Shown here in pieces: positions 1-6,609 of a stretch of 20,475 bases of DNA. This DNA comes from Myxococcota bacterium (lineage in GTDB: Bacteria > Myxococcota > Polyangia > GCA-2747355 > JAKLHH01): the NCBI GenBank assembly GCA_022710245.1, contig JAKLHH010000018.1, positions 1 to 20,475 of the forward strand. The letters run 5' to 3'. The translations under genes and the position numbers were made by a program. Positions within the stretch are counted from its first letter, which is position 1, and each line of letters begins with the position of its first letter. Below the pieces are notes generated by a model, which saw only the letters and a program-made list of their open reading frames with translations, did not search any database and was not told the origin of the DNA.

Positions 1-1652
1 CCGACGTTGAAGAGGAAGACCTGGCCATCGCGGTGGTGCGCCCCCACGCGCAGCCGGGGGGCCTTCGCCGCCTCGGTCTGCCAGGGAGCGCGGGGCCCCT
101 GCTGCCAGTGGGACAGGTTCTGGTACTCGACGGCCTCGTGCAGGAACCGGTGCAGCGCGTTCGCCTGCGCCTCCTGGCCCTCGGGCAGCCGCAGGCGGAC
201 GCTGATCCACGGCGGGTCGGCCGTGGCGGGACGGCGGACGGCTCCGCCGCGATCGGCGAGGTACCCCGAGATGCCCTCGTGGAACCCGAGGCAGTAGTCG
301 TTGAACAGCATCACCGTCTCGGCGTCCAGCGCGAGCTCGATGGGACCGTCGGGGTTTCCGTCGATGGGCGCCTCCCAGGCCGCCTCGTGCTCCGCCGCGA
401 CGGCGAGGCTCTCGTCGCTGACGGCGGGGAGGGAGTCCAGCGGTCGATCGAGGACCAGCACCTCCTCGCCGAGCTCGAGCCACTCGCGCAGCTCGCGAGC
501 CACGGCCCCGGCGAGCTCGCGGCGGCCGAAGCGCGCGACGAGCGCGGCCGGCGCCGAGTTGTTGGAGGCGTGGGCGCGCCAGACGTAGAGGCCGGGCGCG
601 AGCCGGCCCTCGGCGCGAGGCTGACGTGCGCACCCGGGCTCGGGCTGCGGCGCGAGCTCGCCCAGGGCGCGAGGGGGACGCGCGCACCCGGGCTGCGGCG
701 CTCGCTCGCGCTCGAGCGACAGGCGCCGGTAGAGCGAGGGGAGCTCTGCCAGCTCGCCCGCGGCCGGCTGGAACGAGCAGCCAGCCACGCGCCCGTCCGC
801 GTCGAGGCTGAGCACGTCCAGGCCGGCGCCGCAGTCCCGCGCGCCGAAGAGCAGCGGCGTCCTCACCAGCAGCTCCCCCCAGCAGCGGTCGACGGAGAGC
901 GAGACGCGGTCCCCCAGCTCGTCGTGCAGGCGCGCCAGCCGCTCGTCGAGCTCGCGGACCGCGCGAGGAGAGAGCTCGAAGGAGGGGCAGTCGCCGTGGT
1001 AGCGCAGGAGCAGGAGCTCCCTGACGCCCGCGCGGGCGAGCTCCTCCACCGTCTCCTCGAGGCGCGCGAGCAGCTCCGGGGTGACGAGGAGGTTGACCCC
1101 GAAGGGCTGGCCCGCGGCGCGGAGCAGCGCGACCGGAGCGCGCCAGTCGCTCCCCGGGTGGACGGAGACGCGGAGCTGCCCGCGGCCCCCGAGCTCCTCG
1201 AGGAAGGCCGCCGTGAGCAGCGAGCCGTTGGTCGTCACGCCGACCCCGAGGGAGGTCTCCTCCCAGACGCGCACGAGCAGCGGCGCGAGCCCCTCGAAGA
1301 GCAGCGGCTCCCCGCCGCCGAAGGTGAGCTCGGCGACGCCCCAGCGGTCGGCGAGGCGGGCGAGGTCCATCACCCGCTCGTGCGTCCAGAATTGCGGGTC
1401 CTCGCGGCCTCCGGCCGCTCCGGGATGAGACCGCCGCAATTCGCGCGAGGCTCGCGTCGAGCAGGCCGCGCCCGCGCAGTAGGGGCAGCGGAGGTTGCAG
1501 CGCCGGGTCAGCGCCACCTGGAGCGCACGCGGCGTCCGGCGGCGGCGGGGCGACCAGCGCGGGGTGACCCAGCGCAGGTGCAGGCCCGTGTCCCGGAAGA
1601 AGACGGACTGCCCGTCCACCTCGTCGATGACTCGCGCGCACGGTCTGGCCAT
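1..1652 (-). CDS. Radical SAM enzyme with Twitch/SPASM-like Cys cluster (partial, runs off left edge)
   Basis: Reading the minus strand from ATG 1652 gives 550 uninterrupted codons to the window edge, so the C-terminus is missing. The radical SAM 4Fe-4S motif CxxxCxxC is at residues 52-59 (C52, C56, C59), followed by the SAM-binding GGGEP motif at 112-116 and a TTNGS strand. Cys257, Cys274 (in DCGAG) and Cys292 (in GCSFQ) resemble the auxiliary cluster region of Twitch/SPASM enzymes. These enzymes cleave SAM to make a 5'-deoxyadenosyl radical and often modify peptides; the substrate here is unknown. Around residues 311-350 a Pro/Arg/Cys-containing segment is duplicated (PQPGCAR and PEPGCAR). 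After about residue 350 I recognise no family. The start is supported by a promoter that places transcription at the ATG. The gene is divergent from the metalloprotease lipoprotein. Confidence is high for the family and low for the reaction. Confidence 0.88.
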   Translation of the reverse strand, partial: MARPCARVIDEVDGQSVFFRDTGLHLRWVTPRWSPRRRRTPRALQVALTRRCNLRCPYCAGAACSTRASRELRRSHPGAAGGREDPQFWTHERVMDLARLADRWGVAELTFGGGEPLLFEGLAPLLVRVWEETSLGVGVTTNGSLLTAAFLEELGGRGQLRVSVHPGSDWRAPVALLRAAGQPFGVNLLVTPELLARLEETVEELARAGVRELLLLRYHGDCPSFELSPRAVRELDERLARLHDELGDRVSLSVDRCWGELLVRTPLLFGARDCGAGLDVLSLDADGRVAGCSFQPAAGELAELPSLYRRLSLERERAPQPGCARPPRALGELAPQPEPGCARQPRAEGRLAPGLYVWRAHASNNSAPAALVARFGRRELAGAVARELREWLELGEEVLVLDRPLDSLPAVSDESLAVAAEHEAAWEAPIDGNPDGPIELALDAETVMLFNDYCLGFHEGISGYLADRGGAVRRPATADPPWISVRLRLPEGQEAQANALHRFLHEAVEYQNLSHWQQGPRAPWQTEAAKAPRLRVGAHHRDGQVFLFNV

Positions 1653-1658
1653 CTCGCT

Positions 1659-1687
1659 AGAGTCCACGTTTCGCCGCGCGGATTCAA
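1659..1687 (-). promoter_or_regulatory. Putative leaderless promoter of the radical SAM gene
   Basis: On the minus strand a TTGAAT -35 (1682-1687) is separated by exactly 17 bp from a GACTCT -10 (1659-1664). A start site 7 nt after the -10 would fall on the A of ATG 1652, and there is no good Shine-Dalgarno. The -10 is a weak match, so this rests mainly on geometry. Confidence 0.35.
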
Positions 1688-1788
1688 CCCGCGGCCAGTC
1701 GGTCGCGGCCAGCCTGCAGCCAACCCGCGGCCAGTCGCGGCCAGCCCGCAGCCAGCCCGCGGCCAGCCCGCCGCCAGCCCGCGGCTGG
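1686..1788. repeat. GC-rich direct repeats and hairpin upstream of the metalloprotease
   Basis: The 16-mer AACCCGCGGCCAGTCG occurs at 1686-1701 and 1722-1737, 36 bp apart. GCGGCCAGCC recurs at 1705 and 1737, and further CCAGCCCGC units follow. The block ends in a perfect hairpin, CCAGCC/GGCTGG (1774-1779 and 1783-1788) with a 3-nt loop. It fills the space between the divergent radical SAM and metalloprotease genes and hides the start of the latter. Confidence 0.75.
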
Positions 1789-3275
1789 AACCGCAGGGCC
1801 CCAGCACCCTCGTCGCGGTCCTCGTCCTCTCGCACTCGTTCGGCGGCTGCAAGTCCACGAACCCCGCCACCGACGGCGCCGTCACCTCCGACAGCCCCGG
1901 CACGCGTGACGCGGTCGGCGGCGAGAAGGGCTCGGGCGACGGAGCGGGGTCGAAGGACGGCGGCGGCTCGCCGTACCAGCCCTCCGCCGAGTTCCTGCGC
2001 CTGATGTCCGAGTACGCCAAGGCGCAGGCCGGCACGCCCGCCGACCTCGACGGCGACGGCACGGCCGAGTTCGTCAAGACCATCAACGCCGACGGCTCGA
2101 TGACCCTCACCATCACCAACGCCAGCGGGGAGACCATCTTCGAGCGGAAGATGGCCGCCGACGGCTCGTGGACCGAGAGCTCCGACGGTGACGCGGACGG
2201 CAAGCCCGAGGCGACGATGGAGTTCACGCCCGGGCCGCCCGCCGTGCTGGTCCGCCTCGAGGACACGAACCTCGACGGCACCATGGACACGCGCACGACC
2301 TTCACCTTCACCGTGGCCACCCGCAAGGTCCACGTCCTTCAGGAGTTCGACGCGGACCAGGACGAGACCTGGGTCAAGACCTTCGAGGGCGATCAGCCGA
2401 TGTCGGCCGGCGCCTGCTCCGGCGCCAACTGCAGCGCCGACGGCTGCGCGCCGCCCAAGGGCAAGCGCGACGGCACCGGCAACCCCAACGTCAACGTCGA
2501 CACCAGCGGCGACCCGATGGCCGACGACCCGGCGGGCCGCTGCAGCGGCGCGCACGCGAGCCAGATCAAGAAGGCCCTCGACTGCGCGGTCAAGCGCAAC
2601 AAGGACTGCCTGGCCGAGACCAACTCCGAGCAGAGCAGCGCGCTCTCCGACGCGCTCTCGGGAGGACAGTGCCCGCTCGTCATCACCTGCTCGAACCACT
2701 GCTCGGCGGCGCTGACCGACGTGAACCCGCCCTGGACCGGGAAGGTCTTCGGCTGCACCGACGCCTTCATGCAGATCAACTCCGCCGACTGGGACAAGAT
2801 GAGCGACGACGAGCGCTGCGGGGTGATGCTGCACGAGCTGCTGCACTGGGCCGGCGACAAGGGCGCCGGCGACCACGACAACGGCAAGGACACCATCTAC
2901 GGGTGCGGCCGCTACTGCGGCAACTGCAACAAGTTCGGCGTCGGCAACCCCGGCAGCAGCAACGCCGACTGCGCGAAGTGCGCGAACACGCGCGAGGCCA
3001 AGCAGAAGTGCGGCATCAAGCAGACCTGGGAGGAAGGCAAGTGCGGCTTCGGGGAAGGGATGGGGATCTGCCACAAGGGCCTCGGCTGCATCATGGGCCG
3101 CTGCGGCAGCTGCAAGGACATCCGGACCAAGACCTGCGACGGCGAGGAGCTGTGGTCGACCTTCCAGTGCTGCGCCACCTGCTCGTCGGGCTGTGACGGC
3201 TCCAACGACTTCCCCTGCGGCGTCAAGCCCTGGCTCGACGACACCTGCTCCAAGAAGGCGCCCAAGTGCCCGTGA
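1785..3275 (+). CDS. Cys-rich zinc metalloprotease lipoprotein (start unresolved)
   Basis: The frame encodes a hydrophobic stretch (1809-1830) followed by FGGC, a lipobox-like cleavage site with Cys at 1848, then an Asp/Gly/Ser-rich linker. Next come DxDxDG-type calcium-binding loops (DLDGDG, DTNLDG, DADQDE). Near 2832 there is HELLHWAGDKGAGDHD, a HExxH zinc site with a downstream acidic/His ligand as in metzincin-like peptidases. The last 120 residues are very Cys-rich, suggesting a disulfide-stabilised extracellular domain. Predicted role: outer-membrane or surface lipoprotein peptidase. There is no in-frame ATG, GTG or TTG between about 1426, which lies inside the opposite-strand radical SAM gene, and the lipobox. 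The start given is an in-frame CTG and is provisional; a frameshift or sequence error in the upstream repeats is an alternative. The product family is a confident call, the N-terminus is not. Confidence 0.8.
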   Translation: MEPQGPSTLVAVLVLSHSFGGCKSTNPATDGAVTSDSPGTRDAVGGEKGSGDGAGSKDGGGSPYQPSAEFLRLMSEYAKAQAGTPADLDGDGTAEFVKTINADGSMTLTITNASGETIFERKMAADGSWTESSDGDADGKPEATMEFTPGPPAVLVRLEDTNLDGTMDTRTTFTFTVATRKVHVLQEFDADQDETWVKTFEGDQPMSAGACSGANCSADGCAPPKGKRDGTGNPNVNVDTSGDPMADDPAGRCSGAHASQIKKALDCAVKRNKDCLAETNSEQSSALSDALSGGQCPLVITCSNHCSAALTDVNPPWTGKVFGCTDAFMQINSADWDKMSDDERCGVMLHELLHWAGDKGAGDHDNGKDTIYGCGRYCGNCNKFGVGNPGSSNADCAKCANTREAKQKCGIKQTWEEGKCGFGEGMGICHKGLGCIMGRCGSCKDIRTKTCDGEELWSTFQCCATCSSGCDGSNDFPCGVKPWLDDTCSKKAPKCP

Positions 3276-3305
3276 GCTTCGACCGCGGGCGGCGAAGGAA
3301 CGTGA

Positions 3306-3331
3306 CGTAGCCCCAAGCCTTTCAGGCTACG
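3306..3331 (+). terminator. Hairpin 30 bp after the metalloprotease stop
   Basis: CGTAGCC (3306-3312) pairs with GGCTACG (3325-3331) around a 12-nt loop. A competing inner stem is AGCCT/AGGCT (3316-3320 and 3324-3328). There is no T-tract, so it is a weak intrinsic-terminator candidate. Confidence 0.35.
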
Positions 3332-3399
3332 GGCAGGTGAAGGAGACCTCCGCCGCGGCGGCCACGAGCGCTCTCGTCCTCCAGCGGGAGCTCTATCAT

Positions 3400-3439
3400 T
3401 GATTATCATTGCTTTCCATAAGTAATGCATTGATAATCA
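3400..3439 (+). promoter_or_regulatory. Twin TGATWATCA operators of the XRE-phosphatase operon
   Basis: Two 9-bp palindromes, TGATTATCA (3400-3408) and TGATAATCA (3431-3439), lie 31 bp apart centre to centre, about three helical turns. Extended by a base they form an inverted pair, TTGATTATCA and TGATAATCAA. ATCATTG also repeats with 10-bp spacing at 3395 and 3405. The island is strikingly AT-rich in a GC-rich window. It sits directly before a gene starting with an XRE helix-turn-helix, so autoregulation is the natural inference. Confidence 0.7.
3409..3437 (+). promoter_or_regulatory. Sigma-70-like leaderless promoter of the partner-switch operon
   Basis: A TTGCTT -35 (3409-3414), a 17-bp spacer and a GATAAT -10 (3432-3437) form a near-consensus promoter. 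Seven nt downstream of the -10 is the A of ATG 3444, and no Shine-Dalgarno precedes it, so the transcript is predicted to be leaderless. The second operator covers the -10 and the first abuts the -35, which would let a bound regulator block RNA polymerase. Confidence 0.65.
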
Positions 3440-3443
3440 ACAA

Positions 3444-4367
3444 ATGAAGCTCAGCGACCTGGTCCGCCGGATGCGGCGCGAACGCAACCTCAGCCAGGCC
3501 GAGCTGGCTCGCAGGGCACGAGTCTCCCAGGCGTCCCTGTCCTACTACGAGCGGGATCGGGCGCGACCGAGCGCGGAGGTCTTGCGCCGGCTGGAGCACG
3601 CGCTCGTGCTCCGTCCCGGGGAGCTCGCCGACCGCGTCGAGGATGAACAACGCAAGGGCACGGACGTGACGACGGCCTCCGCCCAGATCCTCGGCGAGCA
3701 ACGGACCCGGCTCCTCGAGGGCTTCGCGGCGCTGCCGGAGAGACACGCGATCCTGGACCGACCTGCGGGCGAGGTGAGCGGTGACCTGGCTGTCGTGATG
3801 GACCTGCGCAGCCACCTGCTCTTCGCGGTGCTCGATGGGATCGGAACGGGTACCGTCGCCGCGCTCTCCTCGCTGCTCGCCGCGTCCGCGATGATCGGGG
3901 CGCTCTCCGTGGACGGCGGCATCGTCTGGCCCCACGAGCTGGTCAGAGCCACCGACGCGCTCCGTCGCACCCTGAGGACCGATGACCGGCTGGTCGAGGG
4001 CTTCGTCGGTCTCCTCGACCGCCGACACCGGGAGCTGTCCTATTGCCGGACGAGCTTTCCGGTCCCGTACCTGCGGACCCAGGAGCGGCTCTCGAGGCTC
4101 AAGGGAGCAGAGGAGGAGCTCGGGTTCTGCTCCTCCGGCAAGGTGAAGCTGGGCGCCCAGGCGTTGCTGCTGGTCGCGACGGACGGCCTGGCTCATCTGG
4201 CGACGAAGGCGAGTCGCACGTACTGGGATACCCCCGAGCTGAAGAGCGCGGTCCAGCACGCCCGGACGCCGAGTGACCTCGTCACCCAGCTCGAGGCCAG
4301 AGCCGCGACCGACTACGGCGGCCAGGGCTCGCGCGACGACATCCTGGCACTGGCTCTCTCACTATGA
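3444..4367 (+). CDS. XRE-family HTH regulator fused to SpoIIE/PP2C-like phosphatase
   Basis: Residues 1-60 are a classic XRE/Cro helix-turn-helix (LSQAELARRARVSQASLSYY). Residues about 75-307 match the SpoIIE/RsbU PP2C fold: GEVSGD with D114, DGIGTG with D131, LLLVATDGL with D247 and a C-terminal RDD with D298/D299, the positions where metal-binding acids occur. The usual DGxGHG His is replaced by Thr (GTG). Such phosphatases dephosphorylate a STAS anti-anti-sigma protein, and a STAS protein is encoded two genes downstream. The fusion implies that the DNA-binding protein is itself the phosphatase. ATG 3444 follows directly from the promoter. Its stop overlaps the next start in ATGA, implying translational coupling. 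Domain calls are confident; the activity is inferred. Confidence 0.88.
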   Translation: MKLSDLVRRMRRERNLSQAELARRARVSQASLSYYERDRARPSAEVLRRLEHALVLRPGELADRVEDEQRKGTDVTTASAQILGEQRTRLLEGFAALPERHAILDRPAGEVSGDLAVVMDLRSHLLFAVLDGIGTGTVAALSSLLAASAMIGALSVDGGIVWPHELVRATDALRRTLRTDDRLVEGFVGLLDRRHRELSYCRTSFPVPYLRTQERLSRLKGAEEELGFCSSGKVKLGAQALLLVATDGLAHLATKASRTYWDTPELKSAVQHARTPSDLVTQLEARAATDYGGQGSRDDILALALSL

Positions 4368-4762
4368 TCACGGGCGCGTACCTGGACCTCGAGCTGAGCA
4401 TGGAGCCCGAGCGCTACTGGGAGATCTACGGCAGGCTGTGCGGCGATCCGGCGCTCGTCCTGTCGCTCGGCGCCGCGCGCCTGGAGGCGCTGGCGCGGCT
4501 GGTGAGGGAGCTCTGCGAGAACGCACGCCACCACGGCAAGGCCAGCGCACCCGGCCGGCTGACAGGGGACCTGCCCGCGCTGGTGTTCGAGCTACGCCTC
4601 GGTGGACGGGCCTTCGACAGCGTCGCGGAGGCGGCCGTCCGGACCACCGGCGGACTCCATTCGAGCCAGGTCGTGTTGACGGCGGCGGGCGGGGCGTGGC
4701 GCTATCGGAACGAGTCCGGCTGGAACGTCTTCGAGTTGCGCTTCCAAGCTGACAGAGGGTGA
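4364..4762 (+). CDS. Small RsbW-like GHKL ATPase (anti-sigma/serine kinase-like)
   Basis: This 132-residue protein has the length of RsbW/SpoIIAB-type kinases. Residues 48-58 (RELCENARHHG) form the GHKL N-box, with E49 and Mg-binding N53. The later LRLGGRAFDS segment stands where the G1 box is expected but lacks a clean DxGxG, and TTGGLHSSQVVL resembles the degenerate G2 region. The last strand (WNVFELRF) ends the fold. By family it would bind or phosphorylate the STAS protein encoded next. The degenerate G1 box leaves open a binding-only role. It starts inside the previous stop (ATGA at 4364-4367) and ends at the TGATG shared with the next gene. Confidence 0.72.
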   Translation: MITGAYLDLELSMEPERYWEIYGRLCGDPALVLSLGAARLEALARLVRELCENARHHGKASAPGRLTGDLPALVFELRLGGRAFDSVAEAAVRTTGGLHSSQVVLTAAGGAWRYRNESGWNVFELRFQADRG

Positions 4763-4767
4763 TGCAG

Positions 4768-5148
4768 ATGAGCTGGCAACATGAGCCCAGGATCGACTCG
4801 CGGGTGCTAGACGGCATCCCGGTGCTGCACGTCGAAGGGGACCTGATCTTCGATCTACCTAGCGACTGGCGCCAGTCGGTCATCGACTCTCTCGACAGGC
4901 TGCGCGAGCATGACCGCGTCGTGGTCGATCTCGTCGCGGTGAACCGCCTGGCCTCCTGGGGTGAGAAGCGTATCAAGTCCTACGCCAGCGCCGTGCTCAG
5001 CCAGGGCGGCCGGATCGCGGTCGTCATCGACCCGCACCGCACCGCCATGTACGCGGGACTTCGCGTCGAGCTTGGCAGCATCGATCCGCCGGTCCCGATC
5101 CTCGAGACCCTAGCGGACGCGGTGGCGGCCCTGAAGGTGGCTCCATGA
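4768..5148 (+). CDS. STAS-domain anti-sigma-factor antagonist-like protein
   Basis: The chain follows the STAS pattern: a first strand (GIPVLHVEGDLIFD), an amphipathic helix, VVVDLVAVNRLASWG, a second helix and GGRIAVVIDP. Ser63 in ASWG falls at or next to the place where SpoIIAA/RsbV carry the phosphorylated Ser (DSSG/DSTG). It would therefore be the substrate of the upstream GHKL protein and of the fused phosphatase. ATG 4768 is chosen because AGAGGG (4754-4759) lies 8 nt upstream. ATG 4762, inside TGATG, and GTG 4759 are alternatives that add 2-3 residues. The stop overlaps the next start in ATGA (5145-5148). The fold call is good; the regulatory target is unknown because no sigma factor gene is nearby. 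Confidence 0.8.
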   Translation: MSWQHEPRIDSRVLDGIPVLHVEGDLIFDLPSDWRQSVIDSLDRLREHDRVVVDLVAVNRLASWGEKRIKSYASAVLSQGGRIAVVIDPHRTAMYAGLRVELGSIDPPVPILETLADAVAALKVAP

Positions 5149-6209
5149 GAGTCGCCGTCGTCGGCCTGGGGGCCGTCGGGGAGGCCTGCGCGCATGCGCT
5201 GACCGCCAGCGAGGTGACGCGGAGCCTGGTGCTGCTCAACCGGACCGAGGGCGTCGCACCGGCCATCGCAGCAGATCTGCGCCAGGCGCGGGCCTGGGGC
5301 CGCCCGCTCGACACCGAGGTGGGTTCACTCAACGACTGGGCGAAGCTCCAGCGATGTGACCTGCTGGTTCTGACCCTCGGAGCCAGGCTGAGGGGCGACC
5401 AGGCTCGCTCGGAGCTGGCGCGGTCGACCGCGTCCCTGCTCCGCGGGTCCGAGGAGCAGCCGGGCTTCCTCCAGAGCTTGAGGCGACTGCTCGACAGCGA
5501 CGCGGCCTCTGCCCCGCTCGTGCTCGTGGTCAGCAATCCCGTCGAAGCCACGGTCACCTGGCTGGCCAGCGAGACCAGCTGGCCTGAACACCGGATGTTC
5601 GGCCTCGGGACCACGGTGGAGAGCGCCCGCTACTCGGGCTTCCTGGGTCAGGAGCTGAACGTGGATGCAGGTAGCGTCTGGGTGGACATCATTGGCGAGC
5701 ACGGATCGAGGTTCGCCCCTCTCGATGACGGCCGCCTGCGGAAGATGTTTCCCGAGAGGAAGATCGACTCGGCGCTCAGGTTCGCGGAGGACGAGACCCG
5801 GAACGCGGCCCGGACCATCCGTGCCCTCTCCGAGGGGCTCGGCAAGCAGAGAGCTGGCAAAGCAGCTGCCCAGCTCAAGGCCGCCATGGAAGGCAAGGTC
5901 GCCGAGAAGGACCTGGACCTGATCATGGCTGAGCTCGAGAGAGAGCTGCAGTGGTCCCTGGCGCCTCCGGCGACGCGGTACGCCATCGCCGCTTCCGTCA
6001 ACATCGTGGCCAAGGCGGTGCGCGAGGACCTGAACCAAGTCCTCACCGTCTCGGCGCTGCCTCCGTCAGCCCTGGTTCAACCCCGAGTGGCGCTGGCGCT
6101 GCCCTTCCAGGTGGGTCGCGCCGGCGTTGGTGATTGCCTCCTGCAGCACGCGCCCGACGTCCTCGGTGAAGCTGCTGGAGCGATCCAGGAGCAGGTCTCC
6201 TCGATGTGA
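5145..6209 (+). CDS. L-lactate/malate dehydrogenase-family protein, NAD-dependent
   Basis: The N-terminal Rossmann motif is GLGAVG (G7, G9, G12). The family landmarks follow: VVSNPVEATVTWLA (the VxNPVD segment), GLGTTVESAR and IGEHGS, with proton-acceptor His186. R162 and H186 keep the LDH spacing (equivalent to R171 and H195). The Asp that pairs with the His (D168 equivalent) is Glu159. In the specificity loop GARLRGDQAR, ungapped alignment to LDH puts Leu where lactate enzymes have Gln and malate enzymes have Arg, while the substrate-polarising Arg is kept. It is 354 residues, longer than the usual 310-330. It is translationally coupled to the STAS gene, so it belongs to the partner-switch operon. 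It may oxidise an unusual 2-hydroxy acid or act as a sensor. Confidence 0.83.
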   Translation: MRVAVVGLGAVGEACAHALTASEVTRSLVLLNRTEGVAPAIAADLRQARAWGRPLDTEVGSLNDWAKLQRCDLLVLTLGARLRGDQARSELARSTASLLRGSEEQPGFLQSLRRLLDSDAASAPLVLVVSNPVEATVTWLASETSWPEHRMFGLGTTVESARYSGFLGQELNVDAGSVWVDIIGEHGSRFAPLDDGRLRKMFPERKIDSALRFAEDETRNAARTIRALSEGLGKQRAGKAAAQLKAAMEGKVAEKDLDLIMAELERELQWSLAPPATRYAIAASVNIVAKAVREDLNQVLTVSALPPSALVQPRVALALPFQVGRAGVGDCLLQHAPDVLGEAAGAIQEQVSSM

Positions 6210-6475
6210 GCAGGAGCCCGCACGCAGGCTGGGGTGGACGAGCGGCAGCGTGGCAGTCTGGGGGATCCTGTCCGCCTCATCCCGAGCCACTGCTCCTCGG
6301 GGTTCTCGGAGTCCCGGTACCGCTTGATCGGCCGGTGGCGGAGGTTGCCCGTGGTGTCGTGCCTGGTGCCGGCCATGAGGTTCGCCCCCTCACCGGGCTG
6401 CCTCGCCCTCCCGACGCCTCGCAGAGTGGCCGCTTGCAGACCGGGCACACGTGAGCTGGTCGGAGCTCGCCACAG

Positions 6476-6502
6476 ACCGACGCCTACGTTGCAGGCGTCG
6501 GT
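6476..6502. terminator. 10-bp perfect stem-loop in the gap after the dehydrogenase gene
   Basis: ACCGACGCCT (6476-6485) pairs perfectly with AGGCGTCGGT (6493-6502) around a 7-nt loop. It is stable and symmetric but lacks a T-tract and lies about 270 bp after the operon stop. It may be a terminator, an operator or the end of a small RNA. Confidence 0.4.
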
Positions 6503-6594
6503 GGTGTTGGATCTTGATCGCCAACACACCTCGTAGAGACCCGGTTCGCGAGACCGTGACAGCGCTTCGGTTCGCGACCAGCCCGCCTCGATGG

Positions 6595-6603
6595 TGATAG
6601 AGT
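6595..6603 (+). promoter_or_regulatory. Extended -10 directly before ATG 6610
   Basis: TGATAGAGT fits the TGnTAnnnT extended -10. The hexamer ends at 6603, so transcription would begin on the A of ATG 6610. No Shine-Dalgarno is present, and the -35 is weak. Confidence 0.35.
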
Positions 6604-6609
6604 CGCACC

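Larger units (their letters stand above)
6210..6609. other. 400-bp gap without a convincing gene; possible minus-strand gene debris
   Basis: No frame is coding-like over its full length. On the minus strand a short stretch just below 6480 reads CGELRPAHVCPVCKRPLC, a zinc-knuckle-like Cys pattern with no start and a stop close upstream. Neighbouring frames give protein-like text (HRPIKRYRDSENPEEQWLG). This could be a decayed gene broken by frameshifts, or chance. A strong hairpin lies at 6476-6502 and the promoter of the next gene is at the right end. Confidence 0.4.

Noticed and set aside
33..1650. Plus-strand open frame upstream of the metalloprotease, over 500 codons long
   Set aside because: It is the shadow of the minus-strand radical SAM gene, which shows the CxxxCxxC and GGGEP motifs. 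The plus translation is Arg/Ala/Pro noise.
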